Below, one piece after another: positions 1 through 5,022 of a DNA stretch of 5,022 nt. The translations under genes were made by a program, and so were the position numbers. The notes beneath the pieces were generated by a model. That model saw only the letters and a list, made by a program, of their open reading frames with translations, searched no databases and was not told the origin of the DNA. How positions within the stretch are numbered: position 1 is the stretch's first letter; every line of letters starts with the position of its first letter. The DNA comes from Pseudomonadota bacterium. GTDB taxonomy: Bacteria > Pseudomonadota > Alphaproteobacteria > Acetobacterales > Acetobacteraceae. The DNA lies in assembly GCA_021819535.1 (NCBI GenBank), contig JAKAQU010000244.1, forward strand, positions 1 through 5,022. The letters are read 5' to 3'.

Positions 1-2
1 GC

Positions 3-62
3 GAGGGCGTGAAGGCGCTGAAGGAGAAGCGCCTGCCCGAGTTCCGCAAATACGCGAAGTGA
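3..62 (+). CDS. C-terminal end of an enoyl-CoA hydratase/isomerase family protein, probably BadI-like (partial)
   Basis: Only the last 19 codons and a TGA stop are present; the gene enters from the left edge. The frame reads EGVKALKEKRLPEFRKYAK. The pattern EGV-x-A-x-x-EKR-x-PEF is the usual C-terminal signature of crotonase-fold enzymes (enoyl-CoA hydratase, MenB, BadI). The ending PEFRKY with a basic tail is closest, from memory, to BadI, the 2-ketocyclohexanecarboxyl-CoA hydrolase that opens the ring in anaerobic benzoate and cyclohexanecarboxylate degradation. The downstream remnant of a cyclohexanecarboxylate-CoA-ligase-like gene supports that reading, because these genes are neighbours in known alicyclic-acid clusters. 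The crotonase family call is fairly secure for so short a piece; the BadI assignment is an inference. A terminator-like hairpin begins about nine bases after the stop. The other possibility is a generic enoyl-CoA hydratase. Confidence 0.65.
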   Translation, partial: EGVKALKEKRLPEFRKYAK

Positions 63-71
63 ATTGGCCTT

Positions 72-98
72 CGGGCTCCCTCGCGGCGAGGAAGCCCG
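72..98 (+). terminator. Terminator-like hairpin after the BadI-like gene
   Basis: The arm CGGGCT (72-77) pairs with AGCCCG (93-98), and CCTCG (79-83) pairs with CGAGG (87-91), around a CGG loop at 84-86. A single C/A mismatch (78 and 92) interrupts what is otherwise an 11-bp GC-rich stem. It starts nine bases after the upstream stop codon. The following bases are TCTTC rather than a clean T run, so termination may be weak, or the hairpin may mainly protect the mRNA 3' end. The pairing is read directly; the terminator role is inferred. Confidence 0.6.
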
Positions 99-157
99 TC
101 TTCGCTGCCGACGTCTTCGCTGCCGACGTCTTCGCTGCCGACGTCTTCGCTGCCGAT
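98..157. repeat. 15-bp tandem repeat, four copies
   Basis: The unit GTCTTCGCTGCCGAC occurs head to tail at 98-112, 113-127, 128-142 and 143-157. The first three copies are identical and the fourth differs only in its last base (T for C). Each junction creates the 6-bp palindrome GACGTC. The unit length is a multiple of three, so a reading frame through it repeats the same five residues, but no credible start, ribosome binding site or protein context supports translation. The array begins on the last base of the terminator-like stem and ends shortly before the ligase remnant. Near-perfect identity suggests recent slippage expansion. A protein-binding role is possible but not shown. Confidence 0.9.
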
Positions 158-189
158 CATGCCGATGCTGCGGTCGTGTTCGGCCGCAC

Positions 190-334
190 CGGTCATGCTG
201 CGATTTCGGCGGCTATCTGAAGCGGCCGCAGTGGAACAACACCGACGACGAAGGCCGGTTCGACACTGGCGCCCCCCTCGGGCAAGATCCAGAAATTCCG
301 CCTTCGTGAAATGCTGCGCGCCGGCGAACTCTGA
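190..334 (+). pseudogene. Remnant of an AMP-forming acyl-CoA ligase (cyclohexanecarboxylate-CoA ligase-like), internally deleted
   Basis: Two C-terminal motifs of the acyl-CoA synthetase (ANL) superfamily are visible in two different frames. From about 190 to 270 the frame reads RSCCDF, then GGYLKRPQWN, then an acidic stretch ending in GRFDTG. This matches the A8-region pattern GYLKRPQ...GWFDTGD, which I associate with cyclohexanecarboxylate-CoA ligase (AliA); the usual Trp is Arg here. From 275 to 334 a second frame reads PSGKIQKFRLRE followed by MLRAGEL and a TGA stop. This is the A10 motif, carrying the conserved catalytic lysine, and the normal C-terminus. In intact enzymes these motifs lie roughly 90-100 residues apart; here they abut near 270-277. 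The N-terminal three quarters of the gene are absent. The fragment is best read as a relic of a gene lying downstream of the BadI-like gene. Homology may begin slightly upstream, near 175. It ends 21 bases before the convergent chemoreceptor stop. Confidence 0.75.
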
Positions 335-355
335 GGTTTTCGCCGCGGGCGCCGG

Positions 356-2683
356 TCAGGCGGCTTGCATCGCTTCGAGGAAGTTTACCACCTCTTCGCG
401 CAATGTTCCCGACTGGCCGGCGAGATCGTCGGCGGCCCGCAGCACCTCCGTCGAGCGGGCACGGGTTTCGCCGGCGGCGCCGCTGACCTCGGCAATGTTT
501 TCCGTCACTTCCCCGGTGCCGCGCGCCGCCTGCTGCACGGCGCGGGCGATTTCCTGCGTCGTCGCCCCCTGCTCCTCGACCGCGGCGGCGATGGCGGCGG
601 CGATTTCATCGAGCCGCTGGATGGTTTCGCTCACCGCGCGGAGGGTGGTGACGGCCGCCTTGGTCTCATCCTGCATGGTCGCGATCTCCGTCGAGATCTC
701 TTCGGTCGCGCGGGCGGTCTGGTTGGCCAGTGATTTCACCTCGTTCGCCACCACCGCGAAGCCGCGCCCGGCCTCACCCGCGCGGGCCGCCTCGATGGTC
801 GCGTTCAGGGCGAGGAGATTGGTGTGCGCCGCGATATCGCTGATCAGGCGGACGACGCCGCCGATGCGGCTGGCCTGGTCGTTCAGGCTGACGACGCAGC
901 GGTCGGTTTCCTCGGCGCGGCGGACCGCCTCGGACGCGATGCGGGCGCTCTCAGCGACACTGCGGCTGATCTCGCTGACGGATGCCGCCAGTTCCTCGGC
1001 GCTCGCGGCCACGGCCTGGACATTGCCGGCGGCCTCGCGCGAGGCGCTGGCGACCGCTTCCGCTCGCGTCCCGGTATCGGCGGCGAGGCCGTTCAGGATA
1101 TTGGCGGCCTCCCGCATCTCGCCGGCCGAGCGGCCGAGGGATGCGGCGATTTCGCCGACCGAGGTCTTGAAGCGCTCGGCAAGCCGCGCCTCGCGTGTCA
1201 CCGGCACGATGGTCAGCATCGGGCCATAGAAGCGGCCATCGGCACTGGTCAGCGCCGAGGCCTGGATGTCGAGCGCCTCGGCGCCGACGGCAATGCGCTC
1301 ACGATGGGGCAGCGCCGCCGCGCCATGATTGAGTGCCGCTTCCAGCCCGGGCGTGCGTGCGAAACGGCCGAGGCTCTGGCCGGCCAGAGCCGCGGGGTCG
1401 ATGCCGAGGGTCTCCGCGATCGGCGCCAGGACGTCGCGTGCCGCCGGGCTCGCATAGGAAATCGCAAGACCGTTCGCGGCGTCGGCGACGAGAACGCTGA
1501 GCGGCAATTGATCGAGGGTCTGGCGCTGCAAAAACGCCTGCTCGGCGGTCTCCCGCAACCGTTCCAGTGCCGCCGCCATGCGGCCGATTTCGTCACGCCG
1601 GCCGGAATACCCGATGGTCATGCCGGTATCGCCCTCGGCAAGGCGGGTGAGCATGCCGGTCATGGCGCGGATCGGCCGGACGATGGCGCGCGCCGTCAGC
1701 GTCGAGGTGACGATGAGGATGACGGTGATGCCGAGCGCGAGCGTCGTCAGAACTCGGCGGAGCCGCGCCCCGGCGCGCACCGCTTCCGCCCGCGCCGCCT
1801 CCGCCTCGCGCGTCGCCAGCGCATCGGCGGCGCCGAGGCTGCGGGTGGCCACGACGCTGCTCGCCGCGAGGTCGTGGGCGGCGAACTCTGTCGCGGCAGC
1901 GGTTCCGGCGACGATCTCCTCGCTCGCCGCGAGGATCGCGTTCCCGCTCTGCTCCATCGCCGTGAACGCGGCGGCGGCATCTTTGGCGACCCCCTCGTCA
2001 TGCGCCGCGTGCAAAAGGGCATTGGCGATCTTGTGGTTGAGCAGCATCGATTTCGCCGCCCCCTCGTCGCCGGTGTTCATGTCGAGAATGGCGGCATTGC
2101 CGGCATCGATCACCGCCCGCTGATAGCGCGTGAGCCGCGCCTTGTTGCGGTCCGCCGCTTCCGGTGAGAGGTCTTCGAGGTGCATCCGGTCGAGTGTCAC
2201 CGAGACGAGTTGATTGATCGCGGCAAGCTGCGGGAGGAGGCTCTGGTCGCGGCGGCCGATCAGGTTCTCGCGGGCGGCGAGCGCCTTAGCGATGGCGTTG
2301 ACATAGGCGGCGCCATCCTTCGCGGCCTTGGAGAGGGCGGTGGTATCGTTGCTCGCGTTCCGTTCCGCGCCGCCGAGGCCGGTTTGGAGCCCATTGGCGA
2401 GCGCCGCCAGTTCCTCTTTCGCGGCGGTGATCTGGGGGAGTGTCTGCAAGAGAGAAATGCGCGCGGCGAGCGCATCGAGATCGTGCCGGCGCTGACCCGC
2501 CATGTCGATCACCGCCTTGGTGGCGGCGCCCTCGGTGGCCTCGGCATTCAGCTTCTCAAGCCGCGCAAGCCCGGAAAACGTGGAAACCGTGAGCCCGCCG
2601 AGCAAGAGGAGGGCGCAGGACGCGGATAGCGCGAGCTTCCGGCCGATCGAAAGGTTCTGCAAGGCCGACATTGTTCCGCTCAT
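356..2683 (-). CDS. Transmembrane methyl-accepting chemotaxis protein with HAMP, PAS-like and signalling domains
   Basis: This 775-residue chemoreceptor would sense a ligand across the inner membrane and control CheA kinase through CheW. A short basic N-terminus (LSIGRKL) precedes TM1 at about residues 17-38. A largely helical, Ala-rich periplasmic domain spans about 40-308, followed by TM2 at about 311-331 and a HAMP domain at about 332-380 (RPIRAMTGML...GD...RRDEIG). A PAS-like segment follows at about 388-495 (LPLSVLVAD ... FYGPMLTIVPVT). The long coiled-coil signalling domain covers about 505-775. Its hairpin tip at 621-656 is fully conserved: TNLLALNATIEAARAGEAG, then RGFAVVANEVKSLA. The C-terminus (VNFLEAMQAA) has no NWETF-type CheR-tethering pentapeptide. 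The periplasmic domain is about the size of a helical bimodular sensor, but its ligand cannot be read. A G-rich run directly abuts the first ATG (2683-2681), too close to act as a ribosome site; an in-frame ATG at 2671-2669 (Met5) has better spacing and is the likelier true start. No other chemotaxis gene is in the window. Confidence 0.95.
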   Translation of the reverse strand: MSGTMSALQNLSIGRKLALSASCALLLLGGLTVSTFSGLARLEKLNAEATEGAATKAVIDMAGQRRHDLDALAARISLLQTLPQITAAKEELAALANGLQTGLGGAERNASNDTTALSKAAKDGAAYVNAIAKALAARENLIGRRDQSLLPQLAAINQLVSVTLDRMHLEDLSPEAADRNKARLTRYQRAVIDAGNAAILDMNTGDEGAAKSMLLNHKIANALLHAAHDEGVAKDAAAAFTAMEQSGNAILAASEEIVAGTAAATEFAAHDLAASSVVATRSLGAADALATREAEAARAEAVRAGARLRRVLTTLALGITVILIVTSTLTARAIVRPIRAMTGMLTRLAEGDTGMTIGYSGRRDEIGRMAAALERLRETAEQAFLQRQTLDQLPLSVLVADAANGLAISYASPAARDVLAPIAETLGIDPAALAGQSLGRFARTPGLEAALNHGAAALPHRERIAVGAEALDIQASALTSADGRFYGPMLTIVPVTREARLAERFKTSVGEIAASLGRSAGEMREAANILNGLAADTGTRAEAVASASREAAGNVQAVAASAEELAASVSEISRSVAESARIASEAVRRAEETDRCVVSLNDQASRIGGVVRLISDIAAHTNLLALNATIEAARAGEAGRGFAVVANEVKSLANQTARATEEISTEIATMQDETKAAVTTLRAVSETIQRLDEIAAAIAAAVEEQGATTQEIARAVQQAARGTGEVTENIAEVSGAAGETRARSTEVLRAADDLAGQSGTLREEVVNFLEAMQAA

Positions 2684-2782
2684 CCCCCTACACCAACGAA
2701 GGCGGGCAATATATCGTGGGTGGCTTAAGCAAGCGTGAACGCGCGGTTGGCGGCACGCGCGCCCAGTGCCATAAAACCTCTA
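2684..2782. promoter_or_regulatory. Divergent intergenic region between the chemoreceptor and FzlA-like genes
   Basis: This 99-bp region must hold the promoters of both divergent genes unless transcription enters from elsewhere. It contains an AT-rich island around 2708-2714 and a perfect 8-bp palindrome GCTTAAGC at 2723-2730. On the minus strand, TATATT (2713-2708) could be a -10 box for the chemoreceptor, but I see no convincing -35 box at 16-18 bp from it, nor a clear flagellar-sigma-factor promoter. The palindrome is short and could be chance. The plus-strand promoter candidate is listed separately. Confidence 0.5.
2747..2775 (+). promoter_or_regulatory. Candidate sigma-70-type promoter for the FzlA-like gene
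   Basis: TTGGCG at 2747-2752 (four of six matches to TTGACA) and CATAAA at 2770-2775 (four of six matches to TATAAT) are separated by exactly 17 bp. Transcription would start about seven bases after the -10 box, at about 2782-2783, which coincides with the ATG at 2783. No Shine-Dalgarno sequence precedes that ATG. Together these suggest a leaderless transcript. The match is moderate and has not been tested experimentally. Confidence 0.4.
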
Positions 2783-3451
2783 ATGCGCATCCTTCATCAT
2801 CACCCCGTCTGCCCCTATTCGCGCAAGATCCGCCTTCTGCTTGCCGAAAAGCGGCTCGGTTTTGAACTGCGGCTGGAAAAACCCTGGGAGCGGCGCGAGG
2901 AATATCTCGCCCTCAATCCCGCCGGCACGGTGCCGACGCTGGTCGAGGACAATGGTCTCGTCATTCCCGATTCAGCGGTGATCGCCGAATATCTCGATGA
3001 AGCCTATCCCGATACCTCGCTGATGGGCCGCACGCTCGCCGAGCGGGTCGAGGTCAGGCGTCTGGTCGCCTGGTTCGATGGCCGCTTCGCCCAGGATGTC
3101 ACGCGCAATCTCCTTGAGGAAAAACTGCTGAAACGCCTGGCCGGACGCGGCCATCCCGATTCGGCATTGTTGCGGATCGGCTATACCGGCCTTCGTGAGC
3201 ATCTGCGCTATCTCGGCTGGCTTGCCGAGACGCGGAAATTTCTCGCCGGCAATGTCATCTCGCTCGCCGATTTCGCCGCCGCCGCCCATTTCTCGGCGCT
3301 CGATTTCGCCGGCGAGGTGGATTGGAGCCTCTCCGCTCCGGCGCGCGACTGGTATGCCCGCATCAAAAGCCGGCCGAGCTTTCGCGCGCTCCTCGCCGAT
3401 CGCATCCCCGGCGTCGTGCCGCCGGCGCATTACGCCGATCTCGATTTCTGA
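2783..3451 (+). CDS. fzlA: FzlA-like cell-division protein (glutathione S-transferase fold)
   Basis: This 222-residue protein has a thioredoxin-like N-terminal domain (about 1-78) and an all-helical C-terminal domain (about 86-205). Visible motifs are HHHPVCPYSRKIRL at 5-18, the NPAGTVP loop with cis-Pro51, Asp63-Ser64 at the usual gamma-glutamyl contact, and SLADFAAAAHFSALDF at 160-175 carrying the capping Asp163. The block PWERREEYLALNPAG, the segment VRRLVAWFDGRF, and the C-terminal tail ending HYADLDF match, from memory, the alphaproteobacterial FzlA family rather than a detoxifying transferase. In Caulobacter, FzlA binds FtsZ filaments and helps activate septal wall synthesis, with an important C-terminal tail; it works in the cytoplasm at the division site. 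An in-frame GTG at 2735 would add 16 residues (ARLAARAPSAIKPL-like) that do not fit the fold, so ATG 2783 is preferred despite lacking a Shine-Dalgarno sequence. The next gene begins 35 bases downstream and may be co-transcribed. A generic GST is the alternative. Confidence 0.82.
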   Translation: MRILHHHPVCPYSRKIRLLLAEKRLGFELRLEKPWERREEYLALNPAGTVPTLVEDNGLVIPDSAVIAEYLDEAYPDTSLMGRTLAERVEVRRLVAWFDGRFAQDVTRNLLEEKLLKRLAGRGHPDSALLRIGYTGLREHLRYLGWLAETRKFLAGNVISLADFAAAAHFSALDFAGEVDWSLSAPARDWYARIKSRPSFRALLADRIPGVVPPAHYADLDF

Positions 3452-3489
3452 CCAGTGGAAACGCGTCATGCCAGCGGAAATGTGTGATG
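3452..3489 (+). repeat. 19-bp imperfect tandem duplication spanning the oxidase start region
   Basis: Bases 3452-3470 and 3471-3489 align without gaps at 15 of 19 positions; three of the four differences are transitions. Each copy contains a GTGGAA- or GCGGAA-like ribosome site followed by ATG. Only the second ATG (3487) opens the oxidase frame. The first (3468) opens a different frame that stops at 3527 after 19 codons. The GGA at 3476-3478 lies eight bases before ATG 3487, a suitable spacing. Confidence 0.6.
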
Positions 3490-4599
3490 AAAGAAAAAAC
3501 CGAGGAAACCGTCGAAACCCTGCGTGAGCGCTTCCAGGCGCTGCACGAATTCATCCCCGCCGCCGAGCGGGCGTTGTCGCGCGAAATCTGGGGCTATCTC
3601 GTCGGCGGCGCCGAAACCGAAACCACGGTCGCGCGCAACCGCGCCGCCCTCGATGCCCTGGCGCTCCGCCCGCGCGTCCTCCGCGATGTCAGTGCGGTGA
3701 GCGCGGCATCGGCCTTTCTCGGCCATCATCTCCGCCTGCCGGTGGTACTCGCGCCGGTGGGCTCGCTCGAATCGTTCCACGCCGGGGCGGGGGCCGCGGT
3801 TGCGCGCGCGGCGAGCCAGTTTGGCGTGCCTTTTTTGCTCAGTTCGGTCTCCAAACCCAGCCTCGAGGAGGCCGCCAAGGCCGCGGGCGAGGGGCCACGC
3901 ATTTTTCAACTTTACGTGCGCGGCGACGATTCCTGGATCGATGATCACGTCGTCCGCGCCATCGATGCCGGCTATGATGCCTTCTGTTTCACCGTCGATA
4001 CCGCGCTTTACAGCCGGCGCGAGCGCGACATCGCCAATCGCTTCGTCAAGCCCTGGCGCGCCAATCCCGACCACGAGGCGATGGCCTTTCAGGCGGGGCT
4101 CAACTGGAACCATGTCCGGCGCTTCAAGGAACGCCACGCGATCCCGCTGATGATCAAGGGCATCGCGACCGCCGAGGATGCGGCGCTGGCTGCCGAACTC
4201 GGGGTCGAATTCATCTATGTCTCCAACCATGGCGGGCGACAGCTCGATCACGGGCTCGGCGCCATGGCCATGCTGCCGGAGATCGTTGCCGCCGTGCGCG
4301 GGCGGGCACGGATCATCGTCGATGGCGGGTTTTCACGCGGCACCGACATCGTCAAGGCGATCGCGCTCGGCGCCGATCTCGTCGGGCTCGGCCGGCTCTA
4401 TTGCTACGGGCTCGCCGCGGCGGGTGCCGCGGGGATCGTGCGGGTGCTGGAACTGCTGGAGGAGGAGGTGCGGATCGCGCTCGGCCTGATGGGGGTGAGT
4501 ACGCTTGCCGAACTGCATCCCGGCTTCGTTGCGCCCGCCCCGGCGATGGCCGCGCCACATGTGCATAGCGCCTTTCCGCTGCGCGATTTTCGCCCATGA
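3487..4599 (+). CDS. FMN-dependent alpha-hydroxy-acid oxidase/dehydrogenase
   Basis: This 370-residue cytoplasmic TIM-barrel flavoprotein would oxidise an L-2-hydroxy acid to the 2-oxo acid, with reduced FMN passing electrons to oxygen or another acceptor. It belongs to the glycolate oxidase, lactate dehydrogenase and mandelate dehydrogenase family and has the usual length. Residues matching spinach glycolate oxidase active-site positions are all present: Tyr37 in GYLVGGAET, Tyr143 in QLYVRG, Asp171 in FTVDTA, Lys224 in MIKGI, and His248 with Arg251 in the signature SNHGGRQLD. The phosphate-binding DGGFSRGTDIVKAIALGAD (279-297) and GLGR (300-303) are intact. There is no membrane-anchoring insertion of the mandelate-dehydrogenase type. 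The substrate cannot be read from sequence. ATG 3487 is preferred because a weak GCGGAA site lies upstream and the family N-terminus begins soon after; the frame stays open further upstream only by overlapping the FzlA-like gene. Its stop overlaps the next start codon by ATGA, indicating coupled translation. Confidence 0.93.
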   Translation: MKEKTEETVETLRERFQALHEFIPAAERALSREIWGYLVGGAETETTVARNRAALDALALRPRVLRDVSAVSAASAFLGHHLRLPVVLAPVGSLESFHAGAGAAVARAASQFGVPFLLSSVSKPSLEEAAKAAGEGPRIFQLYVRGDDSWIDDHVVRAIDAGYDAFCFTVDTALYSRRERDIANRFVKPWRANPDHEAMAFQAGLNWNHVRRFKERHAIPLMIKGIATAEDAALAAELGVEFIYVSNHGGRQLDHGLGAMAMLPEIVAAVRGRARIIVDGGFSRGTDIVKAIALGADLVGLGRLYCYGLAAAGAAGIVRVLELLEEEVRIALGLMGVSTLAELHPGFVAPAPAMAAPHVHSAFPLRDFRP

Positions 4600-5022
4600 C
4601 TTCTCCCATGACAGGGAGCGGACGCCGCGCGCGGCTGCGCGCTCTTCTCGCCGGGAATGCGCCCGTCTTTCCGGCATCCGTCCATGATCCCCTGAGTGTC
4701 CGCGTCGCCGGCGATCTCGGTTTCGAGATGGCGATGCTCGCAGGCAGCGTCGCTTCCCTCGCCGTGCTCGGCGCGCCCGATCTCGCGCTGCTGACATTGA
4801 GCGAATTGGCCGGCCTCGTGCGCCGCATCAGCCGCGCCGCCGAGATCCCGCTCTTCGTCGATGGTGATCACGGCTACGGCAACGCCCTCAATGTGCGCCG
4901 CACGGTCGAGGAGCTGGAGATCGCCGGCGCGGCCGGGCTCTCGATCGAGGATACCGCCCTCCCTGCTCCTTTCGGCGGCGCGCCCGGGTTCATCTCGCGC
5001 GAGGAGGGGGTGGAGATCGGAA
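4596..5022 (+). CDS. Oxaloacetate decarboxylase-like protein, isocitrate lyase/PEP mutase superfamily (5' part)
   Basis: The frame is open from ATG 4596 to the window edge, giving 142 residues of a protein usually near 290. Recognisable segments are VFPASVHDPLSVRVAGDLGFE (24-44, in parts), LAGSVASLAVLGAPDLALLTLSE (48-70, in parts), the metal-binding DGDHGYGNALN (89-99), and ELEIAGAAGLSIEDTALPAPFG (106-127, in parts). These match, from memory, Pseudomonas aeruginosa PA4872, a Mg-dependent oxaloacetate decarboxylase. The HGYG sequence replaces the catalytic-cysteine loop of true isocitrate and methylisocitrate lyases, so decarboxylation is more likely than C-C lyase chemistry on isocitrate. Asp89 and Asp91 are the probable metal ligands. 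The start overlaps the stop of the oxidase gene (ATGA), and no separate Shine-Dalgarno sequence is evident, consistent with translational coupling; an in-frame ATG at 4608 is an alternative. The C-terminal half is outside the window. Superfamily membership is secure; the exact reaction is inferred. Confidence 0.87.
   Translation, partial: MTSPMTGSGRRARLRALLAGNAPVFPASVHDPLSVRVAGDLGFEMAMLAGSVASLAVLGAPDLALLTLSELAGLVRRISRAAEIPLFVDGDHGYGNALNVRRTVEELEIAGAAGLSIEDTALPAPFGGAPGFISREEGVEIG

Noticed and set aside
64..309. 81-codon frame reading through the 15-bp repeats into the ligase remnant
   Set aside because: It includes the genuine GGYLKRPQ relic, but the upstream half is only the repeated RLRCR translation with no start context; treated as pseudogene plus repeat rather than a gene.
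331..356. Possible bidirectional terminator between the ligase remnant and the chemoreceptor end
   Set aside because: Only short GC-rich palindromes (such as GGCGCC) are present, with no convincing stem followed by a T run in either direction.
159..1229. 356-codon plus-strand frame running from the repeat region into the chemoreceptor
   Set aside because: It overlaps the ligase remnant in the wrong frame for nearly all its motifs and is then antisense to the signalling domain. Its Ala/Ser/Arg-rich composition is typical of a shadow frame.
824..2167. 447-codon open frame on the plus strand, antisense to the chemoreceptor
   Set aside because: It lies wholly within a gene with unmistakable domain motifs. 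Long antisense frames are expected in high-GC genes, and its translation is Arg/Gly/Asp-rich with no recognisable domain.
2723..2730. GCTTAAGC palindrome as a regulator operator
   Set aside because: Eight bases is too short, the symmetry does not extend outward, and no second copy lies nearby; noted only as part of the intergenic description.
3468..3527. 19-codon out-of-frame peptide starting at the first ATG of the duplicated start region
   Set aside because: Too short and without homology to call a gene; kept only as a possible decoy-start observation.
4333..4871. Several 150-residue minus-strand frames over the end of the oxidase and the decarboxylase-like gene
   Set aside because: They are antisense to two genes with complete active-site motifs and show Arg-rich, low-complexity translations.

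Overview
The window is a high-GC bacterial chromosome segment, most likely from an alphaproteobacterium. The clues are an FzlA-type glutathione-transferase homologue, a BadI-like gene end, and a receptor with HAMP, PAS and signalling domains in the style common in that class. Nothing visible marks the window as phage or plasmid. Family assignments come from recognising motifs by eye; no database search was run.

Layout, left to right. Bases 3-62 are the last 19 codons of an enoyl-CoA hydratase/isomerase-family gene whose C-terminus resembles BadI (2-ketocyclohexanecarboxyl-CoA hydrolase). A terminator-like hairpin follows at 72-98, then four tandem copies of a 15-bp unit at 98-157. Next comes a decayed remnant, about 190-334, of an AMP-forming acyl-CoA ligase resembling cyclohexanecarboxylate-CoA ligase (AliA). 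About 100 codons appear to be missing from its middle and the reading frame changes. This side therefore looks like the eroded edge of an alicyclic-acid (cyclohexanecarboxylate) degradation cluster.

A 775-residue methyl-accepting chemotaxis receptor lies on the minus strand (356-2683), converging on the remnant. A 99-bp divergent intergenic region separates it from a plus-strand series: an FzlA-like protein (2783-3451), an FMN-dependent alpha-hydroxy-acid oxidase/dehydrogenase (3487-4599), and the 5' part of an isocitrate lyase/PEP mutase superfamily gene (4596-5022, running off the window) that closely resembles the oxaloacetate decarboxylase PA4872 family.

The last two genes share an ATGA stop/start overlap and are probably translated together. 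The first would oxidise a 2-hydroxy acid to a 2-oxo acid and the second may decarboxylate a 2-oxo diacid, so a short hydroxyacid-to-oxoacid-to-cleavage route is a reasonable inference. FzlA is a cell-division factor with no evident metabolic link to them. I found no CRISPR array, tRNA, rRNA, insertion sequence or defence system. The most unusual items are the internally deleted ligase remnant with its adjacent repeat array, a possible leaderless promoter for the FzlA gene, and a 19-bp imperfect duplication of the start region of the oxidase gene.
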